DNA of 64,000 nt from Cryptosporidium bovis (GCA_009768925.2 VHIT02000034.1:248001-312000), one strand, 5' to 3'. Shown: positions 11,039 to 21,072, numbered from the stretch's first letter. The notes: a model not told the origin generated them from the sequence alone. Made by a program: numbers and translations.

Positions 11039-13102
11039 TTAATAGTTCCAATTACCATCATTCTGAAAATAAGCACCACCATAATTTGAGTCGTCCCCAA
11101 CTCCCCCATAATAAAAGTAATTCCCGTCATATGGATTCTGTTCCATCATATATTGAGGAGGGGGAGGTCCCAACGCATTTAATTCAGGAATAATATCATC
11201 ACCCAAATAATCTCCATAGTTTGGAGTGGTCGAGTTCGGTGCTAAAGCATTGGAAAGGAAGTATTTATAGAATAACCCAATAACTAGAAATCCAAATACA
11301 ACAAATATATAATATATCCACCATGGTAGTATGAAATTCTCGCATAATTCACCATTATAAAATGGGTTGCAAACACATATATAATTAGACATTGGAAGTT
11401 CTGTACAAGATGCACCATTTAGGCATGGGCTTGGGTCACACGGAAGTAAACAAGCTGCTGTATTACATGTTTGCGTTTTTGTTAATTCTGATTCACAACT
11501 TCCACCGTTACTTTCTGGTTTTACTACTGATCTACTCGAAAATTGTGTACCTGTATTACATGTTGTACTACATTCACTCCATTCAGACCACTCTGTTAAT
11601 ATACAATCTTCTGCGCAAAATGTTTCCCTACATGTTTTTATTTCAGTAGTATCTATACATAAATCCGAAGATTGAATAGCAGATATTAAGTACCTCGTTC
11701 TAGTTGATGTACCCGTACCACATGAAGATGAGCATTCGCTCCAAGAAGTCCATGTTGAGTAATTACAAGGTGAACAGTCAATATCTACATTGCATGAAGT
11801 AGTATCTAATAATGCAGGGCACGGAACGCCACCATTCATTCTTGGCATAATTACCGATCTAAATCTAACTTTTGAACCTGTTGAACATGTTTTTGAACAA
11901 GATGACCAATCTGTCCATTGTGATATTTTACAATCCTCTACAGCCGGAAGTATCTTTGACTCTTTACCAGTAGTTACGGACACACTCACCGGTACACTTG
12001 CGTAACAATCAATAATATCCAGTTTTGGTCTCCTTGCACCATCTATAAATACTATAAAACCAAACAACTTTCTAACTAATTGCACTTGTATAGGAAATCC
12101 TGCAAGATGAAAGAAATTAGTTTCGTCTCTCCTAGAGTAACTTGCACATCCCGTTTCGTAGGCACTATTATATATTGAGAAATAAAACCCCGTGTTTCCT
12201 GAAGCTGTTTTAACTTCTATTTTTAATGTGCCATCATCATCCACTACTGAATTTATAAATACAATGTGATCTAGAGGCCATCCCAATACCTTAGGTTCTG
12301 ACACGTCGCTTATTATATAATTAGTTACATAATCCGCTAGATAATTATATGGTGTATGTTTAGATAGTACGCCTTCAGGGTATACTATTGTATTTGTGTG
12401 TTTCCCTTGCGCTCTGTCATATAAATAATATCTATTTACCAATTGTTTTTGATATTTATATAATCCGTGATTAAACAATACAAGATTATTTGTTTCGTTT
12501 ATTAGAAAATTATGGTTTATTGTCTCGTTTCTAATTTCCAAAGTACTTCCAGTTTTGTATTTGTTTGAATCATATAACTCATTTTCATAGTTCCATATTT
12601 TACCTTTATTTGAAAAAAATAAATTATCTAAATTTACATCACGTCTTTTTCTTCTCTCATATTTTGACTTCATGCTTAAACCTAAACTACTTATTTCTAC
12701 TCCTTCAAGTTCTTTTATTTTATCCGCTTTTTTGTACATTCTTCCGTTGAATTCTCTTTTATTTTCTCTTATTCCCTCATCTATATTTTTGTATTTTTCG
12801 TAACTTCTTTTTACTAACATTATGTCATTATTGAAATTTTCATCCCTCAGTCCATGCAATCCTTCTTCCGGAATTGAACATATTTTTAATTCACCATTTG
12901 AGATTCCTGAAAAATAATCTTTTGAATTAAAAATATTATTTTCACACATCTCTCTAATATCAGCATTCATAATCGATCTTCCAACCAATATCTCTTCTTT
13001 TCTCGCTTTATTTTTAATTATTTCAGAATTGCATCCCACTACAGCTATATTGAATACTATTATGTAAATGATAACAAATAATTTAAATAGTAAATTATCC
13101 AT
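11039..13102 (-). CDS. TRAP-like adhesin: signal peptide, three TSP1 repeats, EGF domain, transmembrane segment, short tail
   Basis: The frame opens at an ATG at 13198, but the ATG at 13102 is preferred because it starts directly on a classic signal peptide (MDNLLFKLFVIIYIIVFNIA). In numbering from 13198, a basic RRKRR sequence near residue 181 could be a proprotein cleavage site. A unique N-terminal region of about 200 residues follows. Three TSP1 repeats come next (about 420-474, 478-529 and 532-584; WTDWSSCSKTC, WTSWSECSSSC, WSEWSECSTTC). An EGF-like module lies at about 587-622, a membrane span at about 625-646, and a tail of about 70 residues contains YMMEQNPY and ends NWNY. This is the micronemal adhesin layout: extracellular TSP1 modules bind the host, and a tail with a near-terminal Trp links to the glideosome. 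Cryptosporidium has a family of such TSP proteins; I cannot say which numbered member this is. An ApiAP2-type TGCATGCA and a GTGGGG box lie upstream. Confidence 0.9.
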   Translation of the reverse strand: MDNLLFKLFVIIYIIVFNIAVVGCNSEIIKNKARKEEILVGRSIMNADIREMCENNIFNSKDYFSGISNGELKICSIPEEGLHGLRDENFNNDIMLVKRSYEKYKNIDEGIRENKREFNGRMYKKADKIKELEGVEISSLGLSMKSKYERRKRRDVNLDNLFFSNKGKIWNYENELYDSNKYKTGSTLEIRNETINHNFLINETNNLVLFNHGLYKYQKQLVNRYYLYDRAQGKHTNTIVYPEGVLSKHTPYNYLADYVTNYIISDVSEPKVLGWPLDHIVFINSVVDDDGTLKIEVKTASGNTGFYFSIYNSAYETGCASYSRRDETNFFHLAGFPIQVQLVRKLFGFIVFIDGARRPKLDIIDCYASVPVSVSVTTGKESKILPAVEDCKISQWTDWSSCSKTCSTGSKVRFRSVIMPRMNGGVPCPALLDTTSCNVDIDCSPCNYSTWTSWSECSSSCGTGTSTRTRYLISAIQSSDLCIDTTEIKTCRETFCAEDCILTEWSEWSECSTTCNTGTQFSSRSVVKPESNGGSCESELTKTQTCNTAACLLPCDPSPCLNGASCTELPMSNYICVCNPFYNGELCENFILPWWIYYIFVVFGFLVIGLFYKYFLSNALAPNSTTPNYGDYLGDDIIPELNALGPPPPQYMMEQNPYDGNYFYYGGVGDDSNYGGAYFQNDGNWNY

Positions 13103-13453
13103 TCTAAGTGAATATTTTCTTCCAAAAATTATGTGTTTAAAAGTATATTTACTGTCGTATTTTGATTTGTTTTTATTATTAAATATTTTTGTTGTCATTT
13201 TTTATTTATCTGTGTATTACATTATTTAACATAATTCGAAACAATTTTCTTTTCCGTTTTATTAATTAAAAAACATAATACCTAAAAACTAAATTTTATT
13301 TTCAATCATTATTGAAATGATAATGCCCCTAAGTCATACACAAATAAGTTATATACATGAAATATCCATATATATAACTTATTTTCTTCTGTTAAATTCT
13401 GTTATTTGATTTCTAATATATTAAAATTTTTTATTTTTAACTATGAATTATTT

Positions 13454-13459
13454 GTGGGG
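13454..13459 (+). promoter_or_regulatory. G-box-like GTGGGG upstream of the adhesin gene
   Basis: GTGGGG fits the G.GGGG promoter box reported as over-represented upstream of Cryptosporidium genes. It lies 352 bp upstream of the preferred adhesin ATG. A single hexamer is weak evidence by itself. Confidence 0.35.
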
Positions 13460-13801
13460 TACTTTTAAAAATGCCTTTTTTTTCAAATTGTTTTAATTCC
13501 CCAGAGATTTCACACACATTTAGTTATAGCGATTTGGGAAAAAATTTAATTATTAAATTGCTACAAGTTAAATAGCGATAAAGTGTATTTATTGAATTAT
13601 TTAAATTGTATTATCCTTTCCTCGATTCATCTTTTTTATTCGTTGTCACCTCTAAAGCTCAAGTTAGACGTTTAAACCAAAAATTCTTTGTACATCAATG
13701 TTAACTTGAATATTGAATAAATATTAAACAAATTAATATAAATAATCTTTTATATGAGCCAGGAGCAAATATTAACTACGAAATAATTTAATACGTGGCA
13801 T

Positions 13802-13809
13802 TGCATGCA
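13802..13809. promoter_or_regulatory. TGCATGCA, ApiAP2-type site
   Basis: This is a perfect 8-bp palindrome of the type bound by an apicomplexan AP2 factor (TGCATGCA class, conserved between Plasmodium and Cryptosporidium). It lies about 700 bp upstream of the adhesin start codon and 320 bp past the stop of the neighbouring gene, so it is placed to act on the adhesin gene. Confidence 0.45.
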
Positions 13810-14122
13810 AAACATGTTGTATTACGTGTCTTTTTCTCTCATTAATGCTAACTAGAAAATAACAATTCTAAAGATAAAGTAATATAAACAAGAATTGTTA
13901 AATTTTATGTTTAACTAAGTCCGCATATGATACAATAAAAAAGGAAATAAACTATTATTACTAAATTTCACATCTTTATATCTTTGCATCATGCATTTAA
14001 ATTTGTTCCGGCCAAAATATAAATATTGATTGAACCACGCATTTTGCCTGAAATGAAATAGAATTTCTTGTTTAGAATAAAGTTGGAGCTAAAAAAATTA
14101 TTTTAATAACCTAAACACAATA

Positions 14123-17100
14123 TTAATCTTCTGCTATAGTGTTTTCAATATATTTTAAGAGATAATAAAAGTGAGAATTGTTTGAATCATGCGTATATGT
14201 CAAATTTGAATTGTACAGTGACCTGTAACAATTATTACTTAAAGAACAAAATAAAATGCTGTTTCCCTCATTCTTTGATAGAGAGATTATTTTTTTTTTA
14301 TTTCTTTTAAACAAAAGAAATTGTTTATAAATAACAGGAATCCTGCTAAAAATACGATTATTCTTGTTAATACCATTGTTACGTACGACGTATTTTAAAA
14401 TATTGTTGTTGTTATTAGATAGCTCAGTTTTAAATGTACCATTTATATTTATAACTTCATTAATCCAGTGACTTTGGATCTCTATATTACAGTTCCTTTG
14501 AATGCAAAACAGTGAAGCCTTGTCAGTTAGCGAGTTTTTTCTAATGTTATCAATAATTTCTGAATTGTATAGTATTAAAATGGACTTCTCAAAGATATAA
14601 TATTTTAAGTAGCTGAGTTGATTAATTATATCCAACGAAACAGATTTATATTGATGTTTTTCGCTTTCAGCTTTGCTTTCAATTATTGCTTTTTTTAAGA
14701 TATCTGTGATTAATAGCAATGTCAATAATAGTTTAGAAAACATTTCTGAGCATTTATTAAATTCTTGTCTTTGAGGTTCTATTGTTTTTGCATTCTTATC
14801 ACATACTTTATCGCAGTAACAATTATTCCTAATATTTGTAATATTACTTAAAGTGATATCGAAATAAGAAAGATGTATTAGCCTGTTCAAATCTACAATA
14901 AAATTAATTGATACGTTTATGGGAATGAATTCAACATTTGTTAAACCAAAAGTGCTGTTTTTTTCATTTAATTTATAACAATTTAAAATGAATAAATATA
15001 GTTCATGAAAATATATATAAGTATACTTAACTACATTACACAACGTGTGACCAGATTCACTTGTATTACTTGAATTTACACTTATTAAGAGAGTAGATAA
15101 TGGTATACTCAAAATATTGCTCCAAATTTGTGATCTTAATGCAACAAAAGTTGTTTCTAATACGCTAGGAATCATGAAAAAGCCAAAAAGAGTATGAATA
15201 ATCCACGTTGACACCTCATCGTCGTTTCCAAGTTGGTTTATCATTCCTTTAATTGAATTGCTGATATGGTTCCAGTTTAAAACGTCGTTATCCTTCCCAG
15301 CTTCGCCTCCCTTAATATAAAAGTTTAACATAAATCCATATAAAGTTTCACATTGATAAAGATTAATTGGGAACTGGATCAATTTTTTGTTTAAATATAA
15401 ATGAAACTGTTTATCATTTGAATAGGTATAGTAGTAGAAGAACAACTTTATATATGCTTCACTTCTTGTTTTATTGACATTTATCTCCTTGCTATCAAGT
15501 CTTTTGTCTTTTCGTTCATCAATTATCCAATTTTTAAGTATATGATCAACTACTATGTTTTTAATCAAATTTGTATAGTAATCAAAGTCTTTTTCTGTGT
15601 TTAAATTTAAAGTCAGTGAATAAAACTCTCCAATGTGCTTTGCAATTTTTTTCAATAGCAAAAAAATATGTAATTTATCATTCTCTAGTCTGCATTTCTT
15701 TGTGTTCAATTTTTTCATACTAATAATAGACAAACAATCGTTTGTACTATGATTCAATTTGAACTCATTAAATAACAGTTTTTCATTAATTTTAAAATGA
15801 GAACGATATTTCTTTAAATAACGTAAATCATCAAAAACTAAAAAATTTAAAACTAAAATAAAATAGTAAACTTCAAGCTTAATGTTATTATTTACGTTAC
15901 TACAGTCGCCATTGTTGCAGATAATATTGTATTTGGTTTGAAAATTTTCCCAAAAATTATAAACTAAAGACAGGCATTTAATTATTAATTTAGAAATAAG
16001 TGGTTCAAGCAAGGATTCACAAAAACCATTATTTTCTTTGTTTGCCTTTAGTTCAACCAATTTATTTGAAATCAACTTGAACAATTTCCCTTGCTTTTCC
16101 TCCAATATATGTAATATGTTTAGATTAAATGATAACTTAATAGCAATATTGCCAACTTTGTTTAATAATTCAAATAATTTAGGAACAATACTTAATCCAA
16201 TGCTATATGATGAAAGCAGTATTAGTGAATTATTATTAAATAGTAAATTCATAACCCTTTCCATGAAAAAAAACAACTTTACAATTATATTCTCGTCAAT
16301 TTTACAATTGCAATTTTCAGAATTACATTCAGAGTTTTTGTTTTCACAAGAACTAAATTCGCTTTTCACGTCAACGTAATTCATTATTGTGGAAAGTATC
16401 TGTAAGAACAACATGCAATCTTTGTGAACGTTATTTTTAGCTTCTGAATTTTCAGGCATACAAGTTTGTTTTGACGCAAACATAATTAAAAAAAGTTCCG
16501 AACCTTTTGGTTTATCATAATCCAAATTACTAATGGTTTCAAAAAGTTCAACAACACTATCCAGAACATCGAGTTTAGAATATATATTTAATTTATCTGA
16601 AACAAGAAGTGAAATAATGGTTTTAAGATTTTTTAATAGCTCAATATTTCCTTGGCAAACAAGCCTTTTATTACTGTTTCCATTATTGTCTCCAAAATTG
16701 TCACAAGTCAAATTTGAATCTTCCTGTTCATCAAGTACAATCTCAGTAAGTAGGTAATTCATGATTAATTCTGCCTCTTCGTTGTACTTATTAAGTAAAT
16801 AAAGCGAAAGACTTCTATTTTCACAGTTAGAGCAGAGAGCAGAAAATGCGCAGGAGTAGACAATAAAATGCGAAAATATGTCTTCCTTTTCAGCTTTACA
16901 TATATTATGGAAGTCCATTCCAATAATTCTGTTTAAAATTTTATCCCACAAACTTATTGAAAAATTTGAAGAATTTATAACTACGTTAAAAACATGTATA
17001 AATAAGCTAAAACTTATTTTTAGATAATTCAAGTTATATTGTTTTGATTTATTTGACACAATAGATAAAAAATTACCTATTTCACTATTAAAACAACCTT

Positions 17101-19168
17101 TTTTGGATTCAATAAAATTGTCATAAATAAAAATAAATTTGTTGATAATTTCATGTCCAAAAACGAATATGTTGCTCAAATTTTTATATTTGCAGTGTTT
17201 AAGACAAAACACCAGTTTAACTGAATTAGATATCAAATTTAAAAAAGAATTCTCTTTGGTGTATACACTTATTGTATTTTCAATGAAATTACTAACACAT
17301 GTAGAATTAAAAGTTATAAGCTCCAATACAAACTCAATGAAATATAAGGTAATGTCATTCTCACTTAAATACACCTTTTTATTAATAATATAAACGTTTA
17401 CCTTAGCTAGATATTCATTTAAACAGCTAAGTAGTTTGAAAAATTCATCTTGATCACTATAATTATCCTTTTTCAGAATTTCAACAAACAGTCGTTTTGG
17501 AAATATAATACACGGGTTAAAGGCGTTTTCAGCAATACCATAATAACAAAAAAGTAAGCAAGAATATAAAGAGATTGAATCTATTGCATTTATCTCCTCA
17601 GTCAATAGCACTTCGTTTATGTATATAAACATGTCAGTTCCTTTTAATTTAGTGTTTATAAATAAAATCAGCAATAAAGACGAATATAAACTATTGTTTT
17701 TAACATACACTCTTATAATAAAATCAAGTATTTTTGCTAATATTTGTCTCAAAAGCTTTGATACTGTGCCTTTATTAAACATATTACTTATATTGTCATA
17801 TACAGTAAATAAATATGTCTCAATAAGGCCATATTCAACTGAAACTTTGCTCTTGCTTTCATCCGAATCTCTGAAATTTTTTATACAATGAACCAAAAAA
17901 CTCTCTAAAGTAAGAGTTAAACCAATTATTCTAATAAATAAATGAATTGTTTGCACGAATTTATCATCCAATTTTTTTTCATTTAAAAATATGTTCTCTT
18001 GATTCGAATTTATAAATTTAACCATATCTATATGAGTTTCTTTAAGATGTGAACATATTTCTCGTTTAACTGCATTTTTCACAGTTACGTTATTATTTTC
18101 AATATATATTTTTTTATAATCATAAATTAAATCGCTTAGAAGCAAGAAAAATAAATTTAGATTGCTTTTCAAGCCATTACCTTCAATACTTTTACCATCT
18201 TTACCGTCTGGCAACAATAGGCCACTAAATTCAACATCTATTGCTTTGAAGAATAGAGATAAATGAGAGATTTTTTCTCCTATTTTTTCGCAACTCACAT
18301 CTAATGGAACAAATTTACCTAAATTGTTTATTTTTATCTCATTGTAAAATAAATTTAAATTAGTGCAAAGTTTGTGAATATTTTTGGTCATTTCTCCAAG
18401 TTTGTATGCATTTAACTCGAGTGAATTACCTTCTAAAGTATTACAATTGTTTAGGTCGCAAATATTTGACTTATTTTTCCCACTAGTATTCTCCAACTTG
18501 AAGCCACTTGTTTTTCCTTTAATAACCTCACATTCAATGTCATCCTCAACCATTAGTAGTCTGTCTTTTAGAATCAATTCCGTATTATCCTTGTCATCCA
18601 TATACTCCTGTTCTATATTATACAGTTCTACACCTGAGTCTACTTTAAATTCTTCATTCTTAGCTCTTTTAACTGAGTCAATCATACTATCTACTCTATT
18701 GTAAAAAGTAACGTTTTGACAAACTATTGGTTTCTCGTAATTGTACTCCCAGTCAGGAGGTATGACTTCATCGTCAGGGACTACAAATTCATCTGAATCA
18801 ATATCATTATCAATATTAAAATTAATTGATTTTTTTTCTCTTTTTTTATTAAATTTACTCGTTTTTTCTGCTGTCTTTTTGTTCTTATTTTTTATACTCT
18901 TGTTTATTCTCACATTTACCCTTTTTTTAATTTTAGTGTGATAATTTGAATCATTTATTGAATTTTCGTTGTCTTTATTCGGAATATTATATTTCTTCAA
19001 TATTAAAGAATCATCACTTTTATTTTTATCATCAATGTCATATTTATATGAAGCACACTCATCTCTCTGATAATTACCATTATTATGCCTATTTTGTTCC
19101 TCATCACTAGTACCCAATAATATATCTAGATCCTCCTCTGTTAAGCCATTATCAAAATTACTCAACAT
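14123..19168 (-). CDS. Large unidentified protein (1681 aa)
   Basis: A single uninterrupted frame starts at the ATG at 19168. The N-terminus is acidic (LTEEDLDILLGTSDEEQ) and is followed by a strongly basic, Lys-rich stretch at about residues 75-120 that would serve as a nuclear localisation signal. A short, possibly conserved block comes next (VVPDDEVIPPDWEYNYEKP, about 128-146). The rest looks like a long alpha-helical scaffold with many Leu/Ile/Phe-rich segments and a small Cys-rich insert (CNSENCNCK) near 950. I see no signal peptide and no ATPase or kinase motif. A nuclear helical-repeat scaffold (for example of the Mms22/Mus7 size class) is possible, but I do not recognise the family. 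It is divergently arranged with thymidine kinase. Confidence 0.75.
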   Translation of the reverse strand: MLSNFDNGLTEEDLDILLGTSDEEQNRHNNGNYQRDECASYKYDIDDKNKSDDSLILKKYNIPNKDNENSINDSNYHTKIKKRVNVRINKSIKNKNKKTAEKTSKFNKKREKKSINFNIDNDIDSDEFVVPDDEVIPPDWEYNYEKPIVCQNVTFYNRVDSMIDSVKRAKNEEFKVDSGVELYNIEQEYMDDKDNTELILKDRLLMVEDDIECEVIKGKTSGFKLENTSGKNKSNICDLNNCNTLEGNSLELNAYKLGEMTKNIHKLCTNLNLFYNEIKINNLGKFVPLDVSCEKIGEKISHLSLFFKAIDVEFSGLLLPDGKDGKSIEGNGLKSNLNLFFLLLSDLIYDYKKIYIENNNVTVKNAVKREICSHLKETHIDMVKFINSNQENIFLNEKKLDDKFVQTIHLFIRIIGLTLTLESFLVHCIKNFRDSDESKSKVSVEYGLIETYLFTVYDNISNMFNKGTVSKLLRQILAKILDFIIRVYVKNNSLYSSLLLILFINTKLKGTDMFIYINEVLLTEEINAIDSISLYSCLLFCYYGIAENAFNPCIIFPKRLFVEILKKDNYSDQDEFFKLLSCLNEYLAKVNVYIINKKVYLSENDITLYFIEFVLELITFNSTCVSNFIENTISVYTKENSFLNLISNSVKLVFCLKHCKYKNLSNIFVFGHEIINKFIFIYDNFIESKKGCFNSEIGNFLSIVSNKSKQYNLNYLKISFSLFIHVFNVVINSSNFSISLWDKILNRIIGMDFHNICKAEKEDIFSHFIVYSCAFSALCSNCENRSLSLYLLNKYNEEAELIMNYLLTEIVLDEQEDSNLTCDNFGDNNGNSNKRLVCQGNIELLKNLKTIISLLVSDKLNIYSKLDVLDSVVELFETISNLDYDKPKGSELFLIMFASKQTCMPENSEAKNNVHKDCMLFLQILSTIMNYVDVKSEFSSCENKNSECNSENCNCKIDENIIVKLFFFMERVMNLLFNNNSLILLSSYSIGLSIVPKLFELLNKVGNIAIKLSFNLNILHILEEKQGKLFKLISNKLVELKANKENNGFCESLLEPLISKLIIKCLSLVYNFWENFQTKYNIICNNGDCSNVNNNIKLEVYYFILVLNFLVFDDLRYLKKYRSHFKINEKLLFNEFKLNHSTNDCLSIISMKKLNTKKCRLENDKLHIFLLLKKIAKHIGEFYSLTLNLNTEKDFDYYTNLIKNIVVDHILKNWIIDERKDKRLDSKEINVNKTRSEAYIKLFFYYYTYSNDKQFHLYLNKKLIQFPINLYQCETLYGFMLNFYIKGGEAGKDNDVLNWNHISNSIKGMINQLGNDDEVSTWIIHTLFGFFMIPSVLETTFVALRSQIWSNILSIPLSTLLISVNSSNTSESGHTLCNVVKYTYIYFHELYLFILNCYKLNEKNSTFGLTNVEFIPINVSINFIVDLNRLIHLSYFDITLSNITNIRNNCYCDKVCDKNAKTIEPQRQEFNKCSEMFSKLLLTLLLITDILKKAIIESKAESEKHQYKSVSLDIINQLSYLKYYIFEKSILILYNSEIIDNIRKNSLTDKASLFCIQRNCNIEIQSHWINEVININGTFKTELSNNNNNILKYVVRNNGINKNNRIFSRIPVIYKQFLLFKRNKKKIISLSKNEGNSILFCSLSNNCYRSLYNSNLTYTHDSNNSHFYYLLKYIENTIAED

Positions 19169-19802
19169 TATAACGTTAAATTAAATTTGTGTATAGGAAC
19201 TACCAAACACTTAAATCAGAAACTGAGTAAACACTATATTGCTACATTTACTCAATATAAAAGCGTAATTACATTTATTCTTAAATATGCTTCATTACAA
19301 ATACACATACATTGTCCATTTCCCGTTTGCTATTAGTTGCAGTCATTCAAATAATAGAACACTTTTTTCCTTCTTTATCATTACGCATTTAGTTCTTAAA
19401 ATATATCAACTTGGTATTTATAGATACCGCATATATAAATACCTTAATGTGTGCTTATAAGAATTTCAAAATATAATTGTACCTAAAACATTTGCGAAAT
19501 TAGTTACCGGTAAAGTATGTGGTTAAAAATATTGGTGGGTAGTGGGTAGTTTAAAAATGTGTTACGTAATATAAACAAAAGTATGCATATTAAATTGTAT
19601 TACGTATATAAGCGTTAATTCTCAAACGAACATTTATGAATTATTAAAATACAAAGTTAAACAAACACCAGACTGGAAAGAATAAAAGGCAAGCAAATAG
19701 TAGAAACACTAATCCCCCTGTACCGGAAATAAAATTCAATTAAACTTAAACCAATTAAAAGAAAAACCAAAGTTAGTATCTGATACATTAGAAACAAATA
19801 AA
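19169..19802. other. Divergent promoter region between the large unidentified gene and TK
   Basis: This head-to-head spacer serves both genes. It contains a tandem heptamer GTGGGTA GTGGGTA at 19535-19548, about 255 bp before the TK ATG, and several ACGTA-containing words (TTACGTAA near 19562). Unlike many other spacers in this window it has no GGCGC or GGCGGG box. No further gene was seen. Confidence 0.5.
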
Positions 19803-20510
19803 ATGGCAAAGCTATATTTCTACTACTCAGCAATGAACGCAGGAAAATCAACGATACTGTTACAGTCGTCATTTAACTACAAAGAAAGAGGAATGAATAC
19901 AATGTTGTTTACTTCAAGCAAAGACGATAGATATAAAATAGGTCTAATAAAGTCCCGAATAGGACTTGCAGAGGAAGCCCATTTGTTTTCTGATGAAACA
20001 AATATACTCGAAAAAGTGAGAGATGAGATTAGTAAAAGAAAAATAGATTGTGTACTATTAGATGAATCACAATTCCTAACAAAAGAGCAAGTAAGACAAC
20101 TTTGTTATGTGGTGGACTACTTTAATATTCCTGTTCTTTGTTACGGCTTAAGAAGCGACTTTAGAGGTGAATTGTTTACTGGAAGCAAGTACCTACTTGC
20201 ATGGGCAGATAAATTGAATGAAGTTAAGACGATATGTCATTGTGGAAGCAAAGCAACAATGAACATAAGAATAGACTCTAATGGTGATCCGATATACTCA
20301 GGCGAGCAAATTCTCATAGGTGGTGAAAGTAGCTACGCCTCTGTTTGCAGGAAGCATCACATTATCAATTCTGCCGAGCACTATCCTCTAATCAGCAATG
20401 ATAAACATAATGAGTGCAATAACAATGTTAATGTCAATGCCTCAAAATTAACAACCGCTTCTTCTTCTTCTGCTGCCACATCAGATTGTGATGATGAAAC
20501 CCTTACTTAA
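19803..20510 (+). CDS. TK: Thymidine kinase, bacterial-like TK1 type
   Basis: The enzyme phosphorylates thymidine to dTMP using ATP and so supplies a salvage route to dTTP. The 235 residues show the full type II TK plan. The P-loop is SAMNAGKST at 9-17. The Walker B/catalytic segment is LLDESQF at 85-91, with the catalytic Glu at 88. The lasso region is [12 protein letters not shown] at 114-125. Zinc ligands are C145 and C147 ([11 protein letters not shown]) and C182 and H185 (VCRKHH). The CHCG-KATMN and GEQI-IGG wording is that of gamma-proteobacterial enzymes rather than the animal CxxC form. This agrees with the known bacterial transfer of TK into Cryptosporidium, which is important because the parasite lacks de novo pyrimidine synthesis. 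A Ser/Asn-rich tail of about 45 residues follows the catalytic core. The next gene downstream, also on +, encodes UTP17. Confidence 0.96.
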   Translation: MAKLYFYYSAMNAGKSTILLQSSFNYKERGMNTMLFTSSKDDRYKIGLIKSRIGLAEEAHLFSDETNILEKVRDEISKRKIDCVLLDESQFLTKEQVRQLCYVVDYFNIPVLCYGLRSDFRGELFTGSKYLLAWADKLNEVKTICHCGSKATMNIRIDSNGDPIYSGEQILIGGESSYASVCRKHHIINSAEHYPLISNDKHNECNNNVNVNASKLTTASSSSAATSDCDDETLT

Positions 20511-20525
20511 TTGAATATATATACC

Positions 20526-20750
20526 AATACCTCAAGGCGCCACTGTCTTGGCGGTTAATTCCAATATCAAAGTATAGCTATTTTTGTGTCAGTCCTAGAC
20601 GAGGCTGAGATAAATGTGACGAGTCATTAACTTTTTCTTAAATGCAAGAAATAGGAGGCTTAATGACTTAAAGGAGAAGTATATGCCAAGTTAAGTTAAG
20701 TAGGTGTATTAAGAAATAAGGGAACTAAGGTTTGAGGTCTTCATTTTTTT
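20526..20750 (+). ncRNA. Candidate structured RNA (unknown class) between TK and UTP17
   Basis: This segment reads about 35-40% G+C by hand count, against roughly 20-25% in other spacers. Hairpins seen directly: AGTCATTAA (20622-20630) pairs perfectly with TTAATGACT (20660-20668). Inside it TTTCTT (20634-20639) pairs with AAGAAA (20646-20651). CAG-CCT (20590-20596, one bulge) pairs with AGGCTG (20602-20607). ACCTCAA (20529-20535) pairs with TTGAGGT (20732-20738), which would close the whole element. A run of seven T at 20744-20750 follows, as expected for a Pol III terminator on the + strand. I could not match it to snRNA, SRP, RNase P/MRP or U3 core motifs. Alternatively, GGCGCC (20536) and TTGGCGG (20548) are E2F-like promoter boxes for UTP17 and the folding is incidental. 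The strand and ends are inferred. Confidence 0.4.
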
Positions 20751-21072
20751 AAATAGTTTATATATATACGTATTAATAGAGTATATATTAGAACTATAAA
20801 ACTTTTATTCACCGGCGGAAATAAGTTTTTAATATAAATAAACAACTTGTTTTGTTCTTTTTGCTTTCACTTTCCACAAATAAGTCATCTTCTTTTCTGA
20901 GGCAAAAAGAGTAAAAAACGATTTTTTTAAAACTAAATAGGTTTGTTTAATGGCCTAGGGATATTAGGTCACCAAAGTGTATGAATATATTATACAATAT
21001 ATACGTAGATTACGCGTTATATGTTTATATAAATATTCCCAAAAAAATTATTAATAGTTTTTTGTTCACAGG

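Larger units (their letters stand above)
13103..14122. other. Long upstream region of the adhesin gene
   Basis: This region of about 1 kb holds the adhesin promoter and 5' UTR and the 3' end of the next minus-strand gene. If the ATG at 13198 were used, the first 96 bases would be coding. It carries GTGGGG at 13454-13459 and TGCATGCA at 13802-13809, and the pair AAGTTATATA...TATATAACTT around 13347-13382 could fold but is pure A+T. I see no further gene. Confidence 0.5.

Noticed and set aside
19534-19549. GGTGGGTAGTGGGTAG as a telomere-like or G-quadruplex tract
   Set aside because: It has only two G-triplets beyond one GG, does not match a TTTAGG-type telomere repeat, and is more simply a duplicated G-box-like word.
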